Made by a program: the position numbers and the translations under genes. Positions 8,726-16,944 of a DNA stretch of 64,000 nt are shown piece after piece; position 1 is the stretch's first letter, and each line of letters starts with the position of its first letter. The stretch comes from Phycisphaerae bacterium (GTDB lineage Bacteria > Planctomycetota > Phycisphaerae > UBA1845 > Fen-1342): positions 227,705 through 291,704 of the forward strand of contig JAUIEC010000007.1 of NCBI GenBank assembly GCA_030428945.1. Reading direction: 5' to 3'. Below the pieces are notes generated by a model that was not told where the DNA came from, ran no database searches, and saw only the letters and a program-made list of their open reading frames with translations.

Positions 8726-8768
8726 TGAAAAAAGAAGTGACGGCGCGTCTGCGAGGAGACGCGCCGTC
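8726..8768 (-). terminator. Rho-independent terminator after the sugar symporter gene
   Basis: GACGGCGCGTCT and AGACGCGCCGTC (8739-8750 and 8757-8768) form a perfect 12-bp stem with a 6-base loop. Read on the minus strand, it is followed by CACTTCTTTTTT. It lies 55 bp past the symporter stop and ends the sugar-utilisation transcript. Confidence 0.85.
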
Positions 8769-8822
8769 CTGCCCGGTCTACCCCTCCAGGTGCGCCGGGC
8801 GAGTTCCTGAGTCGTTCGCCCC

Positions 8823-10901
8823 CTACCAGAAGACGATGTACAGGGCGATCGTCGCGGCCACCACGCCGAGGCCGGCGTAGAAGGCTCCGCGCGAGCCGCG
8901 CAGGTCCATGTCCTCGTTGACCGGCAGATCGACCGGCTGTTTCAGCGGGCTGATCAGCGTGATGGCGGTCAGGGTGGCGACCACCAGGCCGAAGCAGACG
9001 GCCATCCGGTCGAGGAACGACAGTGCCGAGATTCCGGCCAGCCAGGGCGGGATGTTCTCGCCGAAGATGCTCGGGGCGAACTTGAACAGGCCGTAAAGGA
9101 CCGGGTTCAGCAGCAGGCCGACGGTGCCGCAGATGCGCGGGGCGCGATGCACCAGCAGGCCGAACAGGAAGATCGCGAGGATGCCGGGCGAGATGAAGCC
9201 CTGGAACTCCTGGATGAAGGTGAAGATGCCGCCGAAGGCCGGATGCCCGAGGATCGGGGCGATCACCATTGCGATTAACACGAACAGCACGACGAAGACC
9301 CGCCCGGCGGTGACAAGCTGCGCCTGGCTGGCCCGCGGGCTGACCTTGCGATAGAGGTCCATGGTCGCGATCGTCGAAGCCGAGTTCAGCATCGAGGCGA
9401 GCGAACTGACCACCGCGCCGAAGATGGCCACCAGCACGAAGCCCTTCAGCCCGCTGCCCGGCGGAACGAGCTTGCGGATCAGGGTCGGGAACGCGTTGTC
9501 GTAGTCGTGGGCCACGAGCTGTTCGTTGGCGATCGCCGGCTCATGCTTGAGCCCCTGGCTGGCGACGGCCTGGCTGAACGCGGCCGCGTCGGCGAACGAT
9601 GCCGCGGCGGCGGGCAGTTCGAGCCCGGCCGGATCGGCAAGCTGGGCGAAGTTGTGCGCGTTCAGTCGGGCGACGTCCTGCGGGTGCAGTTCGGCGAAGA
9701 CGGCGTCGAAGGTGTAGATCATCCTGCCGTTGCCGGTTCCGTTCAGGTTTTCGAGGACGCTCTCGTTGATCGAGACGTTCCGTTCGTCGTCGGCCTCGGG
9801 CTTCATGCTCGGGGTCAGGGAGCGATAGAGGGCCGGCGAGTTGGACGACAGGACCAGCGCGTTGCGGTTGACGGCGTCGTCCTTCAGGTCGCTGTTGAAC
9901 AGGTTGAAGGCGAGGATGCCGGGAATCACGACGATGAACGGGATGATCAGCTTGAGGAACGCGGCGAAGACGACGCCCTTCTGTCCCTGGGCGAGGCTCT
10001 TGGAGCCGAGCGTTCGCTGCGTGATGTACTGGTTCAGGCCCCAGTAGAAGAAGTTCGGAATCCACAGGCCGACCACCAGCGCGGTCCAGGGAATCTCCCG
10101 GTCCTCGGCTCCGCGGACCATGTGCAGCTTGCCGTCGGGCAGCGGTCCCTCGTTCAGCATCCAGAAGCGCGACCAGGCCCCGGCGTTCTCAAGCTGGTCG
10201 GGCGTCACGTTGCCGACCGCGGTCGCGGCCAGTTCGGTCGCATCGGTTCCGGCCAGCAGGTCGAAGGCCTTCCAGGCGATGATGACGCCGCCGAGGATCA
10301 GGCCCGAGCCCCACAGCAGGTCGGTCCAGGCACAGGCCTTCAGGCCGCCGGTGAAGACGTAGATGGCCGCGACGGTGCCGATGATCCAGCACCCGAGGGT
10401 GATGCTGCCGAAGTCGAGGCCGAACAGCATCACGCCCTGGAAGTTTCCGGTGATGACCTTGGCGCCGGAGAAGATGACCGAGGCGGTCGGCACGCCGACC
10501 AGGACGACCAGCGTGGCGATCGCCATCACGGTTCGGGCGAAGGCGTTGTAGCGGTACTCGAGGAACTCGGGGATCGTGTAGATGCCGCTCTTCAGAAAGG
10601 TCGGCAGGAACACGAACGCGACGACGATCAGCGTGATCGCGGCCATCCACTCGTAGCTCGCGATCGCCATGCCGAGCCAGTCGGCCGCCTTGCCGCTCAT
10701 CCCGACGAACTGCTCGGTCGAGATGTTGGCCGCGATCAGCGAGAAGCCCACCAGCCACCAGGTCAGGCCGCGGCCGGCCAGGAAGTAGTCGGAAGCCTGG
10801 TCGTCCTTGCCGGGCGTTTCGTCCTTGCTGCCCTGCACCAGGCCGATGCCGATCACGATCGCCGCGAGCACGACGAACACGAGAATGTCAACGAATCCCA
10901 C
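8823..10901 (-). CDS. Sodium/solute symporter of the SSS family (SGLT-like sugar transporter)
   Basis: 692 residues from a GTG start with AAGGAGA upstream. The N-terminus has an out-facing first helix, then FLAGRGLTWWLVGFSLIAANIS, the SSS signature region around the first core helix, with the ISTEQFVGMSG stretch that lines the substrate/Na+ site in vSGLT-type proteins. About 14 hydrophobic helices can be counted. A hydrophilic insert of ~130 residues (roughly 330-460) is long for the family. It should import a sugar with Na+. Its position right after a GH3 beta-glucosidase and downstream of a GH16 glucanase suggests glucose or a short beta-glucan as substrate. Confidence 0.9.
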   Translation of the reverse strand: MGFVDILVFVVLAAIVIGIGLVQGSKDETPGKDDQASDYFLAGRGLTWWLVGFSLIAANISTEQFVGMSGKAADWLGMAIASYEWMAAITLIVVAFVFLPTFLKSGIYTIPEFLEYRYNAFARTVMAIATLVVLVGVPTASVIFSGAKVITGNFQGVMLFGLDFGSITLGCWIIGTVAAIYVFTGGLKACAWTDLLWGSGLILGGVIIAWKAFDLLAGTDATELAATAVGNVTPDQLENAGAWSRFWMLNEGPLPDGKLHMVRGAEDREIPWTALVVGLWIPNFFYWGLNQYITQRTLGSKSLAQGQKGVVFAAFLKLIIPFIVVIPGILAFNLFNSDLKDDAVNRNALVLSSNSPALYRSLTPSMKPEADDERNVSINESVLENLNGTGNGRMIYTFDAVFAELHPQDVARLNAHNFAQLADPAGLELPAAAASFADAAAFSQAVASQGLKHEPAIANEQLVAHDYDNAFPTLIRKLVPPGSGLKGFVLVAIFGAVVSSLASMLNSASTIATMDLYRKVSPRASQAQLVTAGRVFVVLFVLIAMVIAPILGHPAFGGIFTFIQEFQGFISPGILAIFLFGLLVHRAPRICGTVGLLLNPVLYGLFKFAPSIFGENIPPWLAGISALSFLDRMAVCFGLVVATLTAITLISPLKQPVDLPVNEDMDLRGSRGAFYAGLGVVAATIALYIVFW

Positions 10902-10981
10902 CGGGGTCTCCTTCGCTCAGCCTGCACACCGGTCACGAGCGCCGCGGAGCGGGCGTGGCCGGATCACCTGTGACCTGTCGA

Positions 10982-13252
10982 TTACCTGACGACTTCGAAT
11001 TCGCCTTCCAGACCTTCCGCCGAACTGGTCGCGATCCAGACCTTGAACCTGCCCGGTTCGACGACGCGCTGCATCTGCGGGTTATAGAACGCCAGCCTGT
11101 CGGCGGGAAGCGCGAACCGCACCTTCTTTTCCTCGCCCGGCGCCAGGCTGATCCGCTGGAAGCCCTTCAACTCCCTGACCGGACGGGTCGTGCTGCCGAC
11201 CAGGTCCCGGATGTAGAGCTGCACGATCTCTTCGCCGGCAACCTGGCCGGTGTTCCGGACCGTGGCCGAGACCTCGAGCGTGCCGTCGGCCTTGATCCGC
11301 GGCGTGGCCACCTGCAGGTCGCTGTAGGCGTAGGTCGTGTAGCTGAGGCCGTAGCCGAACGGGAAGAGCGGGCTCGACGGCAGGTCGATGTAGCGCGAGG
11401 TGTAGCGCTCCTCGGTCGGCGGGCGGCCGGTGTTCTTGTGGTTGTAGTGGAACGGGATCTGGCCGACCCGGCGCGGGAACGTGACGGGCAGTTTGCCGCT
11501 CGGATTGACGTCGCCGAACAGCACGTCCGCGAGGGCGTTGCCGCACTCGCTGCCGGCGTGCCAGGCTTCGAGCAGCGCGGCCGCGTTCTCGGCCTCCCAG
11601 TTGACCGTCAGCGGGCGTCCGCTCATCAGGACGACGACCATCGGCGTGCCGGTCGCGTGAACGGCCTTGACCAGTTGCTGCTGGAGGGGCGGCAGGCCGA
11701 TCTCGCTGCGCGAGTGGCCTTCGCCGGTCATGTCCTCGCTTTCGCCGACGATCACGATCGCCAGGTCAGCCGCCCGGGCCAGGTCGGCCGCGGCCGGGAT
11801 GCCGTCAGCGGTTCCGCCGCGCGTCTCGCAGCCCTTGGCGTAGGTGATTTCGATGTCGCTGCCGGCGCGGGCCTTGAGTCCGGCCAGGGCCGTCACGGTG
11901 TCTTCGGCGCGGCCGCGGCCTTCCCAGGTCCCGAGCGGGTCGCGGGCGTTGTCGGCCAGGGGACCGACGACGGCGATCCGGCGGACGTCGGTGCTGATCG
12001 GCAGCGTGTTGTCTTCGTTGCGCAGCAGGACCATCGAGCGGGCGGCGAGTCTGCGGGCCACGCCGCGGTTCTTCGCGCTGAGTGTGACGCGGGCCTCGCG
12101 GTCGGGATCGCTGTAGGGGTTGTCGAACAGGCCGAGGGCGAACTTCATCCGCAGGACGCGGCGGGTGGCCAGGTCGATGACGGCCTCGTCGACCAGGCCG
12201 GCCTTGATGCTTTCGGCGAGCGTGTCGCGATAGCTGAACGAGCACATGTCCATGTCGACGCCGGCGGTGATCGCGACGCGGGCGGCGTGGGCGGGATCGA
12301 CGACGTAGCCGTGGGCGATCATCTCGGTCACGCTGGTCCAGTCGCTGACGACCATGCCGCGGAACTTCCAGTCGTTTCGCAGGATCTTGTCGAGCGTCAG
12401 CGGGTTGCCGCTGGCGGGCACGCCGTTGATCTCGTTGAAGGCGCTCATCAGCGACCCGACGCCGGCCTGCACGGCCGCCTCGAAGGGCGGCAGGTGGACC
12501 TCGTAGAGCGTCTGCATCGAGATGTCGACGGTGTTGTAGTCGCGGCCGCCCTCGGCGCCGCCGTAGGCGACGTAGTGCTTGGCGCAGGCCATCACGCGGT
12601 CCGGGGCCGAGATGTCGCCGCCCTGGAAGCCCTTGACGTGCGCGACGGCCATCACCTGTCCGAGGTAGGGATCTTCGCCGGCGGTCTCGACGATCCGTCC
12701 CCAGCGCGGGTCGCGCGAGACGTCGATCATCGGGGCGAAGGTCCAGTGGGTCCCGGCCGCGCGGGCTTCTTCGGCCGCGACGGCGGCGCCGGCCTGGACC
12801 AGGTCGGGGTCCCAACTGGCGGCTTCGCCGAGGGGGACGGGGAAGATCGTGCGGTAGCCGTGGATGACGTCGTTGCCGAGCAGCATCGGGATCTTGTGCT
12901 TGCTCTCTTCGACCGCGACGCGCTGCAGCACGTTGGTGTACTCGGCCCCGTGGGCGCCGAGGAACGAGCCGCACAGGCCGGCCCGGACGATGCCGAGGAT
13001 GTCGTCGAGGGCCCGCTGCCTGGCGTCCGGGTTCATGTCCTGGGTTTCGCCGCCCCACTGCTGCGAAAGCTGACCGAGCTTGTCGGCCAGGGTCATCCTT
13101 TCGAGCAGGGCATCGATCCGGCGTTCGACGTCGGGCGTCAGCTTCGGCGCCGGGATCCGGAGGTTGTCCGCCAGGCCGGGGCCGGCCAGCGTCACGACGA
13201 AAACGGCCAGCACGCAGGCACGCAGCCCGCGGAACGATGTGCAGCGCGTCAC
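10982..13252 (-). CDS. bglX: Secreted beta-glucosidase, glycoside hydrolase family 3
   Basis: 756 residues. I chose the GTG at 13252, which has AGGAG six bases upstream and gives a good signal peptide (TRCTSFRGLRACVLAVFVV, cleavage near GLA/DN); a longer frame from 13390 adds an implausible leader. Domain order: GH3 TIM barrel, with catalytic nucleophile Asp304 in GMVVSDW and the KHYVAYG substrate motif; GH3 C-terminal alpha/beta sandwich (VGPLADNARDPLG, GESEDMTGEGHSRS); and a C-terminal fibronectin-III-like domain (VRNTGQVAGEEIVQLYI). It should cleave beta-linked gluco-oligosaccharides in the periplasm. The symporter gene starts 80 bp downstream, so hydrolysis and uptake are probably coupled. 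Confidence 0.93.
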   Translation of the reverse strand: MTRCTSFRGLRACVLAVFVVTLAGPGLADNLRIPAPKLTPDVERRIDALLERMTLADKLGQLSQQWGGETQDMNPDARQRALDDILGIVRAGLCGSFLGAHGAEYTNVLQRVAVEESKHKIPMLLGNDVIHGYRTIFPVPLGEAASWDPDLVQAGAAVAAEEARAAGTHWTFAPMIDVSRDPRWGRIVETAGEDPYLGQVMAVAHVKGFQGGDISAPDRVMACAKHYVAYGGAEGGRDYNTVDISMQTLYEVHLPPFEAAVQAGVGSLMSAFNEINGVPASGNPLTLDKILRNDWKFRGMVVSDWTSVTEMIAHGYVVDPAHAARVAITAGVDMDMCSFSYRDTLAESIKAGLVDEAVIDLATRRVLRMKFALGLFDNPYSDPDREARVTLSAKNRGVARRLAARSMVLLRNEDNTLPISTDVRRIAVVGPLADNARDPLGTWEGRGRAEDTVTALAGLKARAGSDIEITYAKGCETRGGTADGIPAAADLARAADLAIVIVGESEDMTGEGHSRSEIGLPPLQQQLVKAVHATGTPMVVVLMSGRPLTVNWEAENAAALLEAWHAGSECGNALADVLFGDVNPSGKLPVTFPRRVGQIPFHYNHKNTGRPPTEERYTSRYIDLPSSPLFPFGYGLSYTTYAYSDLQVATPRIKADGTLEVSATVRNTGQVAGEEIVQLYIRDLVGSTTRPVRELKGFQRISLAPGEEKKVRFALPADRLAFYNPQMQRVVEPGRFKVWIATSSAEGLEGEFEVVR

Positions 13253-13570
13253 CACATTCTCCTGAGTTGATTCGGTGGGCCGCACGGGCGCGAAGGCGTC
13301 GGCGGCCGCGGTTGTTTCGGACGGGTCGATCCCGGGCGGACCTGGTTCGGACGTTGCGTTGTCAGCGAAGTGGCGATGACCGCGCCCCATCCGATGTTCC
13401 GGCCGAGGGTTCGACCTCGCGAGAGAGACGACACAGTGTCCCGCTCGCGGCGCCGCGCGACAAGCGGGTCGCGCGACAAGTTTGCGCCGGGCGCCCGAGT
13501 GGTTCGGGCGGAAAAAGAGCCGTGGTCGACACCGGGCCCGAGCCAGGCGCCGACCACGGCGAATTCAGGA

Positions 13571-13600
13571 CGGCGTCGCCCTCCCCTCGGGGCGACGCCG
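13571..13600. terminator. Strong hairpin between the 1076-residue dockerin protein and the GH3 gene
   Basis: CGGCGTCGCCC and GGGCGACGCCG pair over 11 bp just past the minus-strand stop at 13613. There is no T-run, so it may be an RNA processing or stabilising hairpin, or a partial terminator that lowers expression of the downstream hydrolase and symporter. The rest of the ~360-bp gap shows nothing else. Confidence 0.45.
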
Positions 13601-13612
13601 CGGGTCACGGCG

Positions 13613-16600
13613 TTACGGGCAGGTCGATCCGAAGTTGGCCAGCACGAGGGCCAGGTCGGAGAGATCGACGAAACCGTTTCCGTCCACATCGCCCTGGCCG
13701 AGGGTGGCACCAGGACCGAAGCCGAAGTTGGCGAGCACGTTGGCGAGGTCCGACAGGTCGACGTCGTTGTCGCCATCCGTGTCACCGGGGCACGGGGTAC
13801 CGGCGTTCTCAGCGAACGAGATGTTGTCGATGCTGAGCTGCGCGGAGGTTCCCCAGGTTTCCAGTTCGTTGCGGTACGCGACCGTGATCGTGTGGCAGTC
13901 GGCCTGATCAAAGTTCACGCCCGTGGCGAACAGGTTGTCGATCACGAGTTCGCCACCGGTGGTGCCCCAGGTCGCCGACGAAGCCGCGATCGGCTCAACC
14001 GCGACCAGCACGACCGAATAGGTCTCCTGCAGGAAGTTGAAGCTGCCGTCCGAGCCCGGAACGCTGCCCGGGACCGCGGTATCGAGCGTGCCACCGACCG
14101 ACTGGAAGGTGCCGTCCGAATCGACGACGAACTCGAGGATGTCGAGGTCGGCGTCTTCCACCCGCAGGACGTAGGCGCCCTGCGAGACGCCGGTGCCCTT
14201 GATGTCGGCGGTCACGGTGATCTCCGACAGGTCACCGCTCAGGTCGAGCGGAACACCCGGGAACGAGATGCCGAGGAACCAGCCGTCACCACCGGCCGAG
14301 TCCCAGGCGATCCGCAGGGCGCCGCTGCCGCCGACGCCGCAACTGGTGCAGCCGTCGGCCGTGGTCAGGCCGAGCACGCCGGTGCCGAAGGTACCGCCGA
14401 AGGCCTCGGGCCCGTTGAAGAACGCGACGCCCGGATCGATCACGCCACCGCCACCGGGGTTGTTCGGATCGAAGACGACGATGCTGGCGCCGGTGGTGTC
14501 GTTCAGGTCGGTGTCGTAGTCACCGTAGGTGCTGACACCACTCGACAGCAGGCCGCCGATCGTGTTGAAGTTGCCGTCCGCGGTCCCGGTGAAGGTCACG
14601 CGTCCGATCTCGTTCTCGATCGTGACCGGCGTCAGGAACAGGTTGTCGACCTGCAGGACGCCGCCACCGCCCCAGCTCACGGCCGGGTTGATGAAGCTGA
14701 TCGCGATGGTGTAGGTGGACGAATCCAGGTCAAAGGTTCCGTCACCGGCACCGCTCAGGGCGGCCCCCTCGGTGGCGGTGTCGAGCGTGCCGCCGACGGT
14801 CACGAAGCTGCTGCTGGCCGTGCCGCCGAAGTACAGGCGGTCGCCCTGGGCATCTTCCAGCCGCAGTTCGAACTCGCCCAGCGCGCCGCCCGAGGCGGTC
14901 ACGCCGCGGATGTCGGCCGTCAGGGTGACCTGGCTCAGGTCGGTGCTCGCCAGTCCCTGGTTGCCCCAGGCCAGCCCGGCGAACCAGTCATCGCCGATGC
15001 CGACGATGATGTTCTCGACGCGGATTTCGGCGACGGTGCCGACGTTCGGATCCGAGACACCCTGGGCCGACATGCCGCCCGGGGCGAAGATGCTCGAGTT
15101 GGCGCCGATGCCGCCGAAGGCGGACTCGCCGTTGATGCCGTCGTCGAAGCTGCCGAGGAAGCCCGGGCCGCCGTTCGGGTCGAGGAAGAGGCCACCACCG
15201 GTTCCGGTGATGGTCGAGAAGTCCTCATCGACGCCGGCCTCGATCACCTGGAAGCCTTCGAGGCGCATCTCGTACTCGCCACCGATGACGTCACCCTTGA
15301 TGTCGGCGGTCAGTTCCAGCGTGCTGAAATCGCCCTCGGTGATCTTCTGGCCGTCGAAGTACACGCCGCCGAACCAGCCGCTGCCGTTCGGGTCCGCGCT
15401 CGAGACCAGCACGTTGTCCGCTTCGATCGTGCCGCCGGTTCCCCAGCTCGCGACCTCGTTGGCGAACGCGATCACCACCGAGTACTCGGACGAGTTCGTG
15501 TCGAAGACACCCGAGGCCGGATTGCCGTCCGCGTCGGCTTCGGTGGCCGTGTCGAGCGTGCCGCCGATCGAGGCGTAGCTGCCGCTGGCGCCGCTGATGA
15601 ACCGCAGGCGGTTGCCGGCCGGGTCCTCGATGCGCAGTTCGACATCACCGAGGGATTCGCCGGCGGCGTTGGCGATGCCGCGGACGTCGGCGCTCAGGGC
15701 GAAGTCGGCCAGGTTGACCGGGCTGCCGCTGGTAATCCGCAGGCTGACGTCGTCGTACTGGACCGCGCCACCGTCGAACAGGGTCTGGAAGTGCCCGACG
15801 ACGGCCTGCATGCTGACGGTTCCGGCCGGGGCCGTGGCGGTCAGGGTCGGCATCGGCAGCCAGGCGTCCTGGGTCGAGTTCGGATCAAGGACGGTGACGA
15901 CGTCCTGCTGGATCATCGTGAAGCCGGCGTCGAAGAACTCGAGCTTGATCTGGGCCAGGTTGCCGGCCCCGATCGCATCGTCCGAGTTCGTCCGGACGAA
16001 GCCGTTCAGTTCGAAAGTCTGACCGGGCGAGGCGGGCAGGCCCTGGAAGACTCCGGACTCGTTCGGGAAGCCGTTGAACTGGCCGAACATCTTGACCACG
16101 CCGTTGCCCGAGCGCGGAATCACGACCGGCGGCGTGAAGCTGGTGGTTTCGGCGAAGGCGTTCCCGAAGGTGGCCCAGCCGTTCAGGCCGTCTTCGAAGC
16201 CGGGGTTGGCGAGCGGCGTGGCGCCCGGGAAGGGTCCGGTGACGAACTCGAGGCCGGCGAACCAGGTGCCGGCGTTAGGCGTCACGTCGTTGACGTCGAT
16301 GTAGGCGCCGCCCGAACCGCTGACGCCGCCGCTGACGCTGCCGCCGGCCGACATCGAACCGTTCAGGGTCGCGCCGCCCGAGGTGCCGCCGAAAGCGCGG
16401 TCGTTGGTCAGGCCGGTGTCGAAATCAAGCGTGAAGTTGAAGACCGCGGCGTTGGGGTCGTTCGGATCGCCGACCAGGAAGACGCCGCCGCCGAGGCCGG
16501 TGGCCCCGTCCAGGTTCTCATCCAGCACGTTGAAGGACACGTCCGAGACGTCGAAGACAACGCCGCCGCCGCCACCGACGCCGCCGGTGGTCGAACCGGC

Positions 16601-16843
16601 GACCGTCGCGGTCGCCTGGGTGTTGCCGATGGTCCCGAAGAACGCGTTCTCGCCGGTGATCCCGTCGTCGAAGTTGTTGACCTCGGCGAAGCCGCTCCCG
16701 TCCAGGATCGTGGCGCCGGGCGAACCGGTCACCGTCTCGAAGTCCTCGCTCTTGATGTCGGCCAGTGTCGGAACGGTCAGCGCGGCAAACAGCCCCGTCC
16801 CAACCGCCGCCGCCAGCATCCGGCCGCGCCTCGTGGTTACCAT
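13613..16843 (-). CDS. Large secreted repeat protein with carbohydrate-binding-like domain and C-terminal dockerin
   Basis: 1076 residues; ATG preceded by GAGGAG. Signal peptide to about residue 28 (cleavage near LAD). After an acidic, Gly-rich N-terminal part, residues ~210-375 hold a CBM4/9-like domain (NPGFEDGLNGWATFGNAF). Then come at least three copies of a ~100-residue beta-rich module with the shared order ADI(R/K)G, then EL/VLR(I/V)ED, then (S/V)GGTLDTA, then W(G)TGG, then DN(L/V)(F/L). The C-terminus is a dockerin-like pair, GDTDGDNDVDLSDLANVLA and GDVDGNGFVDLSDLALVLA, ending TCP. It lacks any recognisable catalytic motif. Its place between GH16 and GH3 suggests glycan binding or a surface scaffold. 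Confidence 0.85.
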   Translation of the reverse strand: MVTTRRGRMLAAAVGTGLFAALTVPTLADIKSEDFETVTGSPGATILDGSGFAEVNNFDDGITGENAFFGTIGNTQATATVAGSTTGGVGGGGGVVFDVSDVSFNVLDENLDGATGLGGGVFLVGDPNDPNAAVFNFTLDFDTGLTNDRAFGGTSGGATLNGSMSAGGSVSGGVSGSGGAYIDVNDVTPNAGTWFAGLEFVTGPFPGATPLANPGFEDGLNGWATFGNAFAETTSFTPPVVIPRSGNGVVKMFGQFNGFPNESGVFQGLPASPGQTFELNGFVRTNSDDAIGAGNLAQIKLEFFDAGFTMIQQDVVTVLDPNSTQDAWLPMPTLTATAPAGTVSMQAVVGHFQTLFDGGAVQYDDVSLRITSGSPVNLADFALSADVRGIANAAGESLGDVELRIEDPAGNRLRFISGASGSYASIGGTLDTATEADADGNPASGVFDTNSSEYSVVIAFANEVASWGTGGTIEADNVLVSSADPNGSGWFGGVYFDGQKITEGDFSTLELTADIKGDVIGGEYEMRLEGFQVIEAGVDEDFSTITGTGGGLFLDPNGGPGFLGSFDDGINGESAFGGIGANSSIFAPGGMSAQGVSDPNVGTVAEIRVENIIVGIGDDWFAGLAWGNQGLASTDLSQVTLTADIRGVTASGGALGEFELRLEDAQGDRLYFGGTASSSFVTVGGTLDTATEGAALSGAGDGTFDLDSSTYTIAISFINPAVSWGGGGVLQVDNLFLTPVTIENEIGRVTFTGTADGNFNTIGGLLSSGVSTYGDYDTDLNDTTGASIVVFDPNNPGGGGVIDPGVAFFNGPEAFGGTFGTGVLGLTTADGCTSCGVGGSGALRIAWDSAGGDGWFLGISFPGVPLDLSGDLSEITVTADIKGTGVSQGAYVLRVEDADLDILEFVVDSDGTFQSVGGTLDTAVPGSVPGSDGSFNFLQETYSVVLVAVEPIAASSATWGTTGGELVIDNLFATGVNFDQADCHTITVAYRNELETWGTSAQLSIDNISFAENAGTPCPGDTDGDNDVDLSDLANVLANFGFGPGATLGQGDVDGNGFVDLSDLALVLANFGSTCP

Positions 16844-16944
16844 TTCTTTCTCCTCGCAGATTTCGCGGCGGCCACCCGGGTATCCCTCCGGTCAGCCGAC
16901 TCGCGGATTTCGAAACACAAACGCCCAGAACACGCAAACGAAAC

